A stretch of 34,054 nucleotides of DNA, from the NCBI GenBank assembly GCA_021151625.1, contig JAGKWY010000029.1, positions 1 to 34,054 on the forward strand, written 5' to 3'. This document shows, in pieces, positions 15,524 through 24,767 of this stretch. How positions within the stretch are numbered: position 1 is the first letter of the stretch; every line of letters starts with the position of its first letter. Source of the DNA: Gammaproteobacteria bacterium (GTDB taxonomy: Bacteria > Pseudomonadota > Gammaproteobacteria > Pseudomonadales > Cellvibrionaceae). The translations under genes and the position numbers were made by a program. Under the pieces are notes generated by a model, which was not told the DNA's origin, ran no database searches, and saw only the letters and a list, made by a program, of their open reading frames with translations.

Positions 15524-15719
15524 ATAACTGAATACGATTAAAATAAACACCTAAATCCCATAGAGTTATTATCAATTATGTTACCTGTCATCTAAATAAA
15601 CATGCAAAATCAGCATAAAGTGTTACAACTCGCTACAAAAGGTGACATTAATCAGCTTGTAATTTTACATACCAGTCGGTATCTTGCCCGCTTGTTAAAG
15701 ATCAACGGGAGTTTTACCT

Positions 15720-16619
15720 ATGGGATTAATCGTTCTCGCCGTATTTATCCTTGCCGCCCTCTACGTCCAGAACCGGGGTGTAGTCCAACATGACAAGTTC
15801 ACCCGCAAGCTGACTGACCATTCCAATTTCCTTGCTCCGATTAACTGTCTTTTTTATTTCTTCTCCAAAGACACTCAATCAGCCTATATCGACGTAAACA
15901 AATTTCCCGAGTTGAAGGTCCTGCAGGACAATTGGGAAGTGATTCGCGACGAAGCGGTCAACCTGAATAAAGAAGCCCATATCAAAGCGTCTGCCGACCT
16001 GGATGATTTGGGGTTTAACTCCTTCTTCCGCACCGGCTGGAAACGCTTTTACCTGAAATGGTACGGCGCTAACTTGAAATCTGCCGAACAGCTGTGCCCC
16101 AAGACCGTTGAGCTGATTAACAGCCTGCCCAATGTAAAAGGCGCAATGTTTACCATGCTGCCACCCGGTGCGCGCCTGGGTAAACACCGCGACCCTTACG
16201 CTGGCTCGCTGCGTTATCACCTGGGGTTAATCACCCCCAATAATGATGACTGCTATATCTCGGTAGATGGGCAGAAATATTCCTGGCGCGACGGCGAAGC
16301 AGTGATGTTCGATGAAACCTTTATCCATTACGCGGAAAACAAAACCGATCACAATCGCATCATCCTGTTCCTGGATGTAAAGCGCCCGGTCGATTTCAAG
16401 TGGGTGGATTGGATCAACGAGATTTTCTCACGCCTGGTAGTGGCCGGTGCTGCCACTAAAAATGTGCAGGGCGATAAGGTTGGTTTTTTAAATCGCGCGT
16501 TTGCTTATTTGTATCAGGTGCGCATTCTGGGCAAAAAAATTAAAGCCTTTAACAAACCACTTTATTATGTATTGCAATACAGCCTGTACATCGCACTGAT
16601 TTACTGGATTTTCTTTTAA
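15720..16619 (+). CDS. lpxO: LpxO-like Fe(II)/2-oxoglutarate-dependent lipid A hydroxylase
   Basis: A 299-residue member of the aspartyl/asparaginyl beta-hydroxylase family, LpxO branch, which adds a 2-hydroxyl to a lipid A secondary acyl chain at the inner face of the inner membrane. An N-terminal membrane helix (residues 2-18) and a C-terminal one (about 282-299) frame the catalytic domain. Iron and cosubstrate motifs are visible in GKHRDPYAGSLRYHLGL (the HxD pair) and FDETFIHYAENKTDHNR (distal His and Arg). Length and both membrane ends agree with LpxO of Salmonella and Pseudomonas. GGGAG lies upstream of the ATG. It is followed by a strong terminator, so it is transcribed alone or from the regulator gene. 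Confidence 0.85.
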   Translation: MGLIVLAVFILAALYVQNRGVVQHDKFTRKLTDHSNFLAPINCLFYFFSKDTQSAYIDVNKFPELKVLQDNWEVIRDEAVNLNKEAHIKASADLDDLGFNSFFRTGWKRFYLKWYGANLKSAEQLCPKTVELINSLPNVKGAMFTMLPPGARLGKHRDPYAGSLRYHLGLITPNNDDCYISVDGQKYSWRDGEAVMFDETFIHYAENKTDHNRIILFLDVKRPVDFKWVDWINEIFSRLVVAGAATKNVQGDKVGFLNRAFAYLYQVRILGKKIKAFNKPLYYVLQYSLYIALIYWIFF

Positions 16620-16640
16620 GAAATTCTGCGATGCGAATTA

Positions 16641-16669
16641 AAAAAGGGCCGCAATGCGCGGCCCTTTTT
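16641..16669 (+). terminator. Rho-independent terminator after lpxO
   Basis: GGGCCGC and GCGGCCC pair around AATGC, flanked by an A-tract before and TTTTT after; classic intrinsic terminator, potentially bidirectional. Confidence 0.9.
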
Positions 16670-16837
16670 ATTTATTACACCTGCAGCTGAGATTAATAAA
16701 ACACGCAAAATAACTTAAGCGACAAATCTATTTTGCTGTAATCCGATGTAATAACGGAGCCCAGTTTACCAACTAGGCTTCCCGATGCAGACATATGATC
16801 TGCATTATTAATCCTATTACATTGGAGCCATATAAGA

Positions 16838-18037
16838 ATGAAAAGAAATTCCATATCCCGTGTTGTCATTGCCGCAGTAGGTTTATATTTGGGGGGCAAT
16901 ATTTCGCTGGCATGGTCCGCCGACTACGATCAAAAAGCTGATCATGGACACAAAAAAACAATTCCGGATGTATGCACCCTACCCACAAAACCCGCAAAAA
17001 CACAGGAAGAAACAGCCTGGCAACTATTTGTCGCCATCAACTGCAAAATAGAGAATGGCCAACTGACATGGGAAACATGGAAAAGCCAGGCATGTATCAA
17101 TAACCCCGCTGATTGCCCATCGCAACGGTTGCATGGCAGCCTGCTGCGCGCCGCAAATACACAAGGCTCTCCCGTAACACCGGATAAACCCAAGCGCACC
17201 GGTGGCTGCGAGGCGATGACAACCGCTACTGCAGTTAAAGGAACGGGATTGGAAAAATTTGTACCGAAAAATTTAGCGGATAAACCGGTTTTCTGTGAAG
17301 AAGTCACTATTAATAGCGCCGAAGAAAATTATGCGCAAACCAATGGTCTGTTAACTGTCGATGGACAAATGCAATACCTGCAATCCGGAAAAACCATTGA
17401 CTTTCCAACGGCGGCAGTGGAAGTAAAAGCGGATTGGGTGCCCGCCTCTTCTTATAAAGGCGTCAAGTTTGATTGCAAGGCAAAAAATTCCACCGTTTAC
17501 CAGGAGATGATTGGAGGTGTTTGTTATGCACTGGTGGGTATTCACATTAGTTCAAAATTGTATCCCAACTGGTTGTGGGCAACGTTCGAACCACAAGATA
17601 AACGAACCAACCCGAATCGTTGCAACCCGGCGCTCTATAATTCCTGCATAGATCCATGGGGTTCAAAACCTGCAATATCCAAGGGCACCGACACTAAACC
17701 GACAGCGGAGTTGAAAAAATTATTTGAAGCCGCCGGTAGCCATCTGGATAAATCATTTCATAACTACCGTTTAGTCGGCACGCAAACACAATTCGATCAA
17801 CCCACTGCAAGTAAAGGAAACCTGGGTAACTCCTTCGTAGAATTCAATGCGCAAGTACCTGTGCAGCAAGCCTCATGTATTACCTGCCATTCCTATGCAC
17901 AACGCAACATCATGCCCACACCACCCGGATCAGCGCCACCAGGCTCTGCAAATATAGGTACGCCCACCCCGTTGGAGGCTTACTACCAATCATTGGATTT
18001 CTCCTGGTTCCTGGGCTTTGGCGTCCCGCAAAAATAA
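16838..18037 (+). CDS. Exported heme-motif protein of unknown function
   Basis: A 399-residue exported protein with a signal peptide (cleavage probably after LAWSA). After a cysteine-containing N-terminal half (DVCTLPTKP..., AWQLFVAINCK), it has a single c-type heme attachment motif, CITCHSYAQRN, near residue 348, followed by a Pro/Gly-rich stretch and a hydrophobic aromatic C-terminus. At least ten further cysteines occur, many paired at short distance, which fits disulfides in the periplasm. Related uncharacterised proteins with the TAWQLFVAIN motif occur in other proteobacteria as I recall; no function is established. A terminator separates it from the DJ-1-like gene downstream. GGAG lies about 13 bases before the ATG. 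Confidence 0.8.
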   Translation: MKRNSISRVVIAAVGLYLGGNISLAWSADYDQKADHGHKKTIPDVCTLPTKPAKTQEETAWQLFVAINCKIENGQLTWETWKSQACINNPADCPSQRLHGSLLRAANTQGSPVTPDKPKRTGGCEAMTTATAVKGTGLEKFVPKNLADKPVFCEEVTINSAEENYAQTNGLLTVDGQMQYLQSGKTIDFPTAAVEVKADWVPASSYKGVKFDCKAKNSTVYQEMIGGVCYALVGIHISSKLYPNWLWATFEPQDKRTNPNRCNPALYNSCIDPWGSKPAISKGTDTKPTAELKKLFEAAGSHLDKSFHNYRLVGTQTQFDQPTASKGNLGNSFVEFNAQVPVQQASCITCHSYAQRNIMPTPPGSAPPGSANIGTPTPLEAYYQSLDFSWFLGFGVPQK

Positions 18038-18070
18038 CGCCATGGTAGAAAAATAAAACTTTTGCAATTC

Positions 18071-18107
18071 AGGTTAGCTATCGTTGGTAGCTAACCTTTT
18101 ATTTTTT
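18071..18107 (+). terminator. Rho-independent terminator after the heme-motif protein
   Basis: AGGTTAGCTA and TAGCTAACCT pair perfectly over ten bases around a seven-base loop, followed by TTTTATTTTTT. Confidence 0.88.
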
Positions 18108-18133
18108 AAATAACACAACCAGGATTTCACACG

Positions 18134-18874
18134 ATGGTAAATATTGCAGCGCAATTTCCACCGACAATAAAAATCGGCATTTTGGTTTTTCCCGATTTTG
18201 AACCTCTCGATGTATGGGGGTTTATCGAGGCTTTTTCCATTTCACGTTTTATTGGAACGAATTATTCAGATCCTGCCCCCTATCCATTTCAAATTGAATT
18301 CATATCCACCGAAGAGAAAACCTGTGCAACACAAAACCAGCCCCAGCCTGTTAGAAGCTATAACGGCCCACGTGTAGCGCCAGATTGGTTTCGCAATGAC
18401 GCACTGGAACAATCATTTCACTTGTTAATGATTCCCGGCGGTCAAGGTGTGCGGACGCTAATGGGTATGGAAACCGATAACCCCCCGGCTTTTAATGAGT
18501 TAATGCAGTGGATAAAAACAATGGACCAATTGGTTCCAGTTATGACGTCTGTGTGCACTGGCGCTGCACTGCTGGCTCGCTCAGGTGTACTCGATGGAAA
18601 ACCGGCGGCAACTAACCACCAGGCCTTTGCATGGGTTACGCAATTTGGGCCCAAAGTTCTGTGGAATAATGTTTCCCGCTGGGTCGATGCAGGGAAATAT
18701 GTAACTTCCGCCGGAGTTTCAGCAGGTACGGATATGGCTTTCCATTTGGTATCCCGCCTGGCAGGCAGGGCCGTCGCAGAGACAGCCGCCATGGCGGCTG
18801 AATATGATTGGCACAGGAATCCGGAGGAAGCCATTTTTTATCCGCAACAGGCAACTGTTCCCTCCAGTCGTTAA
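18134..18874 (+). CDS. DJ-1/PfpI family protein
   Basis: A 246-residue cytoplasmic protein of the DJ-1/PfpI (class I GATase-like) superfamily, close to the isonitrile hydratase and AraC-regulator N-domain subgroup. It begins with the strand KIGILVFPDFEPLDVWGFIEAF, has the LMIPGGQGVRTLM turn and the nucleophile elbow TSVCTGAALLARSGVLDGKPAATNH, with the reactive Cys in SVCTG; AGVSAGTDMAFHLV is also typical. There is no C-terminal helix-turn-helix, so it is an enzyme or chaperone-like protein rather than a regulator. Substrate unknown. AGGA lies before the ATG. A terminator separates it from the upstream gene. Confidence 0.88.
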   Translation: MVNIAAQFPPTIKIGILVFPDFEPLDVWGFIEAFSISRFIGTNYSDPAPYPFQIEFISTEEKTCATQNQPQPVRSYNGPRVAPDWFRNDALEQSFHLLMIPGGQGVRTLMGMETDNPPAFNELMQWIKTMDQLVPVMTSVCTGAALLARSGVLDGKPAATNHQAFAWVTQFGPKVLWNNVSRWVDAGKYVTSAGVSAGTDMAFHLVSRLAGRAVAETAAMAAEYDWHRNPEEAIFYPQQATVPSSR

Positions 18875-19000
18875 GACCTGTACCTGTCCCGCCTGGCTTG
18901 TCCCGAACTACCTAAAGGGCAAATAGATAGTCAATTTCATAATCGCTCAGGGATGAGTGTTTATAGGTACCCGAAAACAGATATGGATATCGGTGGCACT

Positions 19001-19549
19001 CTAGAGCTTTTCGGCCATGCCCGTTGGCAAACCATCCAGGCTCAGCTGGTTTTTATCGCGCCAATACTCACGAATCCCCTCATCACCTTTTTTTACTGCC
19101 CATTGATTGAGCTGCTCGCGCTCTTCTACATAATCAAAGAAGGGCACCGCCATACCACAAGAGGTTTGTACCAGCTCTACCTGCAAATCAAAAATTTGTC
19201 GGGCGCCCGGGTTCGTCGGAAAGTTCGCATACAACTCAACCCATTCGGAATCACTCGGGTGAATCGCCCTGGCGGTTCCGTATAAACGCAAAATCATGGG
19301 GGCCCCTTCAAAGGCGGCAAACATGACCGTCATGCGCGAGTGGCTTTGCAAATGCGCGGCAGTTTCATTGCCACTTCCGGTTACGTTCAACCAGATCACA
19401 CGATTACTATCCAGCACCCGCAGTGAATCCATCCCCTTGGGGGAAATATTTACCCGGCTGGTATCAGTAGCCGTGCCCACAAAAAAGATTTTTTGCCGTG
19501 CGATAAATTCTTTCAGCGGCTCAATGATTTCGCTGTACTGCTTTCCCAT
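19001..19549 (-). CDS. Pyridoxamine 5'-phosphate oxidase-fold (split-barrel flavin) family protein
   Basis: A 182-residue protein of the PNPOx-like split-barrel family, which binds FMN, F420 or heme. Family parts seen are KIFFVGTATDTSRVNISPKG near the N-terminus, NRVIWLNVTGSGNETAAHLQ, and RMTVMFAAFEGAPMILRLYGTA, the strand-turn segment that usually contacts flavin. It is longer than the minimal family domain by about 50 C-terminal residues. The ATG at 19549 is chosen over upstream in-frame codons because GGGAGA precedes it and homology begins there. Substrate and cofactor cannot be given. It converges on the DJ-1-like gene with about 125 non-coding bases between. Confidence 0.85.
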   Translation of the reverse strand: MGKQYSEIIEPLKEFIARQKIFFVGTATDTSRVNISPKGMDSLRVLDSNRVIWLNVTGSGNETAAHLQSHSRMTVMFAAFEGAPMILRLYGTARAIHPSDSEWVELYANFPTNPGARQIFDLQVELVQTSCGMAVPFFDYVEEREQLNQWAVKKGDEGIREYWRDKNQLSLDGLPTGMAEKL

Positions 19550-19840
19550 TTGCTTTTTCTCCCAGGACGTTAGTATCCAGCCATTCAACACCGGGCTATT
19601 TATACCCGATTCCCGCTTTACCGGCAGCAAAGTGAAACCTCCCACCTTGAATTTACTTTCAAGTTGGGACGATTTAATCCGCCAGCCACTTTAGTCTGCT
19701 CAAGGTTTGTGCGACAGGCACAAGCACCACTAAAAATAAGATTCGTTTGATAACCCGGATTCAATCACTCAAACCCAAGAACTCGAACCAAAGAACCCGG
19801 ACCCAACAACCCATCCACTCAATAATAAAAGGACGCTTCC

Positions 19841-22800
19841 ATGAAACTGCTACGACATGCCCTATTGCTGGGGGTAGTTGCGCTTGCGCCTGCCTGCTCA
19901 GCAGCGATAACCAATTATGGTGCGGGAAATATTAGCGATAGCCCCAACCCCGCCGGCTACAAATGCGCCGTTGATCACGGCAACTGGATTTACAACGCCG
20001 GCATAGTCAAACCTGGTGTCAGCAGCTGCAGCCCTATAGGTGCACCAACGGCAATTTATCCGCAAAAAGTTGCGCCAGCTAACAGCAAACTCACCATGAC
20101 CCATCGCTGGTGGGGCTCCATTTCCTTTATGGGTGAAATGAAAGTGGGCGATCCTAACGGCGCCGGTTATATCACCCCCGACCCTATGACCGCGCGCATC
20201 ACTGACCGCGGCGTACGCATCCTGGGAATTCCCGGTGGATTGCGTACCGGGCCAACCGCGACGCAATACTCCATTCCCGACCCATTTAATGAGGTCTTCG
20301 ATGGCATTGCTATTGGCAATAGCGACTACAGCAACCTCGAAGCCTATTTAAAAGATTACAGCGATGGCTCAGTCACCGTGCAATGGAACAGCGGCAGCAC
20401 GCCAGTCATGGAAGCGACTTTTGTGCATGGTTCACCTTACGCCTACTTCACGGTATTGAAAGGCAATTTGCAATTGCGCACCAAGGCCGCCGATGGCGGT
20501 GAAAAAGGAATTTTCTACCAGCAGGGAAATACCCTGGGTGTGTGGACCAACGTTGCAGGCAACGGCAATTATTTTTTGGTGACCGGTCACGACGCCACCA
20601 CATTTAATAATGCCAATACCAACACTGTAAGCATTGCCAATACCAGCAAACGCGTAACAGTAACCCTCTTGCCGACGGCGACGACGCCATCGACAGCAAT
20701 GATTCAGGATTTTATTCAGTACGCTACCCAGCCAGTGGATAAGGTCACCATCAATTACAGCGTGAATCGCACCAACAACAAAGTCACTGTTACGCATCAA
20801 TATATGTTTAACAATGTTGCCGTTAATACTATGGCAGGAATGCTACCCATGGCCTGGAAAAATTCCACCCAGGCAACCAGTGGTTATAAAGTTCGCAGTG
20901 CGCGCGGCGTTACCAAATTTGCGGCCACCAAAACCTTTAGCTACACCCTGCCCTTTGTGGGAGTACTGCCCTACTTGCCGGAAAATATTGGCGACTACGA
21001 TAACAACCAGTTAAAAAACCTGGTGAATGAGTTTGTTAATCAAGGTGCTTCTGGCTGGAACAGCGCAACCGATACTTACTGGGCTGGAAAAAATTACGGC
21101 AAGGTTGCCGAGCTGGCCGCAATCGCCCGCTCAATTGGTATGACGACGGAAGCCGATCAATTAATTAACTGGCTCAAAGCCGAATTACAAGATTGGTTCC
21201 GTGCAAATACCAATGGCGGCCTCGATACTACCAAATATTTTTCTTACGACAGTAACTGGAATACCTTGCTCGGGTATGACGAATCCTTTGGTGCACAACA
21301 GCAATTAAACGACCACCATTTCCACTACGGTTATTTTGTACGCGCAGCCGCAGAAATTTGCCGCGTTGATGCCACTTGGTGTAGCGCTACCAGTTATGGC
21401 CCCATGGTGGAATTATTAATTCGCGATTACGCCGCTGCGCGTGACGATTCAATGTTCCCTTACCTGCGCAACTTTGATCCAGCTAATGGATTTTCCTGGG
21501 CATCTGGCCATGCGAATTTTGTGTTGGGCAACAATAATGAATCTACCTCTGAAGCCGCAAATGCTTACGGCGCAATGATTTTGTACGGTCAAATCACGCG
21601 CAATAAAGCCATTACTGATCGCGGTATTTATTTGCACGCTTCATCCACTGCCGCTTACTGGGAATACTGGAATAACCTGGATCACTTTCGCGGTTTAACC
21701 GGCGACTACGACAACTTTGACGCGGCTTATCCGAAAATGACTACCTCCATTATTTGGGGCAACGGCCACGTGTTCTCCACCTGGTTCAGCGGTGCTTACG
21801 CACATATTCTGGGAATTCAGGGTTTGCCGCTTAGCCCATTGGTATTTCATATCGGCCAACACGCAGATTATCTCGACCAATATGTTGATTTGGGTATGAC
21901 GCAATCCAGCAATGGAAAACCCTCCGGTTTACCTAACGACCAATGGCGCGATGTCTGGTGGAATATTTGGGCGATGAGCGATGGGCAAGCCGCTGTCGAT
22001 GATTTACTGGGTTACGGATTTAATTATGTTCCCGAAGCCGGTGAAACCAAAGCACACACTTACCACTGGATTTATACACTAAAACAATTGGGACAATTGT
22101 CTACCGGTACCGGAGCATTAACCGCAAACAGCCCAACGGCAGTTGCGTTTAATAAAAATGGCAGCATGACTTACATTGCCTACAACTTTGGTTGCAGTGC
22201 GCAATATGTTTTATTTTCTGATGGCATGACACTAAATGTTCCCGCCAACAGCTTCCGCATTAAACGCACAGGCGAAACACCGGATGGATTACCAGGCAGC
22301 ACCAGCTGTACACCATCCACAAATTCAAGCCTGGCCACTACTTCGAGTTCATCCAGCAAAAGCAGTGCTGCTTCATCAAAATCCAGCAGCTCGGTAGCAA
22401 TGCCAAAATCGAGCAGCTCTACTGTTACCAGTGCAAACTCATCCAGCGCTACCAGTAGTTTGAAATCAAGTTCGTCCACAGCGAATGAAAGTTACGGTCA
22501 CGGTATTGTGAATGGAAACACAGTGAGTTTTTTTGCTAACAACGCGGCATGGGCAGATATTCATTTCACTGTGAATGGTGGTGGCCAACAAAATATTCGC
22601 ATGACGCACAATGCGGATAATTCCAACACCTATGAATTAACCGGTATTCCCGCAGGGGCGAGTGTTCGTTACTTCTTTACCATCGCCCAAACAATTGGTG
22701 CTGTGGATACGCCCTGGGTTGAATTTGTAATGAGCGGAGCAACAGCTTCATCCAGCTCAATTACGAGCAGCGTTGCAATTAGTTCAGCGAATACCAGCTC

Positions 22801-23206
22801 ATCAAGCACCAGTTCTGGCGCTGCATTCAGTCAACAAATTGAAGCAGAATCTTATGCGTTTATGGCAGGAGTACAAACCGAAGCAACGCAAGATGTGGGT
22901 GGAGGGCAGGATGTCGGTTGGATAGACGCAGGTGACTGGATGGCATTTACCAATATCACCTTCCCGGCAACCGGAACTTATCTGGTTGAATACCGCGTAG
23001 CTAGCCCGACAGGTTCAATGCTATCACTGGACTTAAACGGCGGTTCAATTCTGCTGGGTAACCTTACCATTCCGGCAACCGGCGATTGGCAAAACTGGAC
23101 CACCGTTAGCCATATAGTCACGCTAAATGCAGGCACATTTAATGTAGGCATTTATGCACAACAAAGTGGCTGGAACATTAATTGGTTCCGCTTCACCAAA
23201 CTGTAA
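19841..23206 (+). CDS. Secreted modular endo-beta-1,3-glucanase (GH81-CBM56-CBM6)
   Basis: A 1121-residue secreted laminarinase cutting beta-1,3-glucan. A signal peptide (cleavage near CSAA) precedes the GH81 catalytic domain, about residues 50-810, which carries the family signatures NDHHFHYGYF (near 490) and NNESTSEAANAYGAM (near 564) with their candidate catalytic acidic residues. A polyserine linker (about 826-882) leads to an 80-residue module resembling CBM56, with ADIHFTVNGGGQQNIRM and VRYFFTIAQ. A second serine linker (about 967-996) is followed by a C-terminal CBM6 beginning QIEAESYAFMAGVQTE. Polyserine linkers of this kind are typical of Cellvibrio and Saccharophagus. AAAGGA precedes the ATG. 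The leader is C/A-rich and G-poor; a hairpin follows the gene. Confidence 0.94.
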   Translation: MKLLRHALLLGVVALAPACSAAITNYGAGNISDSPNPAGYKCAVDHGNWIYNAGIVKPGVSSCSPIGAPTAIYPQKVAPANSKLTMTHRWWGSISFMGEMKVGDPNGAGYITPDPMTARITDRGVRILGIPGGLRTGPTATQYSIPDPFNEVFDGIAIGNSDYSNLEAYLKDYSDGSVTVQWNSGSTPVMEATFVHGSPYAYFTVLKGNLQLRTKAADGGEKGIFYQQGNTLGVWTNVAGNGNYFLVTGHDATTFNNANTNTVSIANTSKRVTVTLLPTATTPSTAMIQDFIQYATQPVDKVTINYSVNRTNNKVTVTHQYMFNNVAVNTMAGMLPMAWKNSTQATSGYKVRSARGVTKFAATKTFSYTLPFVGVLPYLPENIGDYDNNQLKNLVNEFVNQGASGWNSATDTYWAGKNYGKVAELAAIARSIGMTTEADQLINWLKAELQDWFRANTNGGLDTTKYFSYDSNWNTLLGYDESFGAQQQLNDHHFHYGYFVRAAAEICRVDATWCSATSYGPMVELLIRDYAAARDDSMFPYLRNFDPANGFSWASGHANFVLGNNNESTSEAANAYGAMILYGQITRNKAITDRGIYLHASSTAAYWEYWNNLDHFRGLTGDYDNFDAAYPKMTTSIIWGNGHVFSTWFSGAYAHILGIQGLPLSPLVFHIGQHADYLDQYVDLGMTQSSNGKPSGLPNDQWRDVWWNIWAMSDGQAAVDDLLGYGFNYVPEAGETKAHTYHWIYTLKQLGQLSTGTGALTANSPTAVAFNKNGSMTYIAYNFGCSAQYVLFSDGMTLNVPANSFRIKRTGETPDGLPGSTSCTPSTNSSLATTSSSSSKSSAASSKSSSSVAMPKSSSSTVTSANSSSATSSLKSSSSTANESYGHGIVNGNTVSFFANNAAWADIHFTVNGGGQQNIRMTHNADNSNTYELTGIPAGASVRYFFTIAQTIGAVDTPWVEFVMSGATASSSSITSSVAISSANTSSSSTSSGAAFSQQIEAESYAFMAGVQTEATQDVGGGQDVGWIDAGDWMAFTNITFPATGTYLVEYRVASPTGSMLSLDLNGGSILLGNLTIPATGDWQNWTTVSHIVTLNAGTFNVGIYAQQSGWNINWFRFTKL

Positions 23207-23240
23207 GCGTTTTTTGCATTAACAATAATCCGCTTAAAAA

Positions 23241-23264
23241 GAGCCGCTATGAAAATAGCGGCTC
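23241..23264. terminator. Hairpin after the GH81 gene
   Basis: GAGCCGCTAT-GAAA-ATAGCGGCTC is a perfect 10-bp stem with a GAAA tetraloop in the gene direction. The T-tract lies only on the minus strand (TTTTT after the stem), so in the sense direction it is more likely a 3'-end stabiliser or a weak terminator. Confidence 0.6.
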
Positions 23265-23286
23265 ATAAAAAACTCTTTAGTACAGA

Positions 23287-23343
23287 ATGAAAAAAATTGG
23301 GGCACAGCATGAAAAAAATATTGGAGCACAACATGAAAAAAAT
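23287..23343 (+). repeat. Threefold tandem start-codon unit before the PEP-CTERM gene
   Basis: Three consecutive units begin at 23287, 23309 and 23333, each starting ATGAAAAAAAT; the first two continue with TTGGGGCACAGC and ATTGGAGCACAAC, so each carries a purine-rich ribosome-binding-like stretch ahead of the next ATG. Unit lengths are 22 and 24 bases. The second ATG is in frame with the third; the first is offset by one frame. Confidence 0.8.
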
Positions 23344-23881
23344 GATCGCCACTCTCGCACTCAGTCTTGGTGCACTCGTCAGTTTGAACAGCCATGCAGT
23401 AATTATTGATGCATCAACAATCATTCCCGATGAAAACATCCTGCTCAACTTCAACGGACTGGATTGGGTATACGCAGGTCCAATCGGCACTGGCGAGTGG
23501 GGCCCGGGCAATATTGAAGCACCGGAATACCGTGCCAGTGAAGGCTGGCGTTACGCCACTGCAGCAGAATGGGCTCTGCGCCCTGACTGGAGTGACTTTA
23601 TTATTGGCAGTGCCAGCGTAAGCCTCGATTCCGGTTTTAGCGATCACTCGGTTTATCGCTTTGCCTCTGCATACTGGAGCAATTTTAATCACATTGATTT
23701 AAGTGATGCCGCCGAAGGACGAATCACCAATGGCTTTGATATTGGCTCATTGGAAGACGTATACGAAACCTGGTATGTGCGCACCGCTAATACAGCAAAT
23801 GTTCCCGAGTCGTCATCCATGATTTTATTTGGCTTGGGCATGCTTGGTCTATTTATGGCTCGCCGCAAGAAAGCCATTTAA
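23333..23881 (+). CDS. PEP-CTERM sorting domain protein
   Basis: A 182-residue exported protein with a Sec signal peptide (MKKMIATLALSLGALVSLNSHA) and a C-terminal PEP-CTERM tripartite signal: VPESSSM, a hydrophobic helix FGLGMLGLFMA and a basic end RRKKAI. Such proteins are cut and sorted by exosortase EpsH/XrtA, usually for export with exopolysaccharide. The 130-residue middle part, with DWVYAGPIGTGEWG and EGWRYATAAEW, resembles other PEP-CTERM proteins starting with an adhesin-like or lectin-like domain, but I cannot name a function. The ATG at 23333 is chosen because GGAG precedes it and the signal peptide then has normal form; an in-frame ATG at 23309 is possible. No exosortase gene is in the window. 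Confidence 0.87.
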   Translation: MKKMIATLALSLGALVSLNSHAVIIDASTIIPDENILLNFNGLDWVYAGPIGTGEWGPGNIEAPEYRASEGWRYATAAEWALRPDWSDFIIGSASVSLDSGFSDHSVYRFASAYWSNFNHIDLSDAAEGRITNGFDIGSLEDVYETWYVRTANTANVPESSSMILFGLGMLGLFMARRKKAI

Positions 23882-23900
23882 CAATAACAGCAACACCCTA

Positions 23901-23936
23901 AAATTAAAGGCCACACTATGTGCGGCCTTTAATTTT
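23901..23936. terminator. Bidirectional terminator between the PEP-CTERM and CPBP genes
   Basis: AAATTAAAGGCC and GGCCTTTAATTT form a 12-bp stem extended by ACA/TGT pairing with a small bulge. It lies between two convergent genes and reaches into the stop codon of the minus-strand gene, so it can serve both. Confidence 0.8.
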
Positions 23937-24522
23937 ATTCGGACATATTGTTACCGATTACCCCGGGGTATTTAATTATCACCCCTAACGCTATTAAATC
24001 ATAAACCCCATGCCAAACCATTACTAACAACAGGCTATCGGAGAAGTAATAGCCCAAACCAAAAATTATGCTCATTATCAGGGTGCTAATGAAATAGGAA
24101 AAAGATAAATAGTGCAGCAGACCAAACACCAAAGAGACCAGTAAGATCGCCCAGGCAATACCAATAAAACTACTCAACCATCCTTGCAAAAAAGCGCGAA
24201 ATAATAATTCTTCGCCTACGCCAGCAAGCGTTGCCACCAGCACGACATGCCCCCAGGAATAGCCCACAAATAATCCCGACACCCGTCGAATATCATTCAA
24301 TAATTCCTGCGCAAATTTCCCGCCATAACGATACAACAAAAACACTAACGCGAATGTGAGCACAGCCAATAGTGTCCCCACAATGGCAGCTGCCAGCTCA
24401 TTTATTTTGGATTCAGGGAGGGGAATATCCAACCACTGGATAAGAACAACACCGAGCAACACAATAGCTAACTGGCTAAGCAATATCAGGCCAAAACCGG
24501 ATTTTTTATCTTTATTAGTCAT
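23935..24522 (-). CDS. CPBP family intramembrane glutamic endopeptidase
   Basis: A 195-residue membrane protein of the CPBP (CAAX protease and bacteriocin-processing, Rce1-like) family. The three catalytic motifs are intact: EELLFR with Glu104 and Glu105, FGLLH, and HGVYD near the C-terminus. About six hydrophobic helices are visible. Bacterial members are proposed to cut membrane-embedded peptides or to give self-immunity to peptides, but the substrate here is unknown. It stands alone, converging on the PEP-CTERM gene through a shared terminator; a link to PEP-CTERM processing is not supported by family knowledge. The ribosome-binding site is weak. Confidence 0.9.
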   Translation of the reverse strand: MTNKDKKSGFGLILLSQLAIVLLGVVLIQWLDIPLPESKINELAAAIVGTLLAVLTFALVFLLYRYGGKFAQELLNDIRRVSGLFVGYSWGHVVLVATLAGVGEELLFRAFLQGWLSSFIGIAWAILLVSLVFGLLHYLSFSYFISTLIMSIIFGLGYYFSDSLLLVMVWHGVYDLIALGVIIKYPGVIGNNMSE

Positions 24523-24767
24523 ACAACACCAAAATCAAACTACAAGTGCCCGCCATAATAAAAGCCCGCTCGCCGCGTGTCAGCAGCCAAGAGGTTATAA
24601 GAGGTAGTTATACCTATTAGCAATCGCCCGGATAAGATTTTTAAATGAGCATTTCCGTACCAACGCAATTACTCTGAATACGACACAAAAAAGCCACTTG
24701 ATCAACTTTTATTTATAAAAAAGCAACACATTTCGCGACAAGCAATTTCATTAACGAAAGGAAAATA

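Noticed and set aside
15602..15793. 63-codon plus-strand frame upstream of and overlapping lpxO
   Set aside because: No ribosome-binding site; it overlaps the lpxO start in another frame and resembles no protein I know.
18953..19285. 110-codon plus-strand frame after the DJ-1-like gene
   Set aside because: It runs opposite the PNPOx-fold gene, which has a clear family match and ribosome-binding site.
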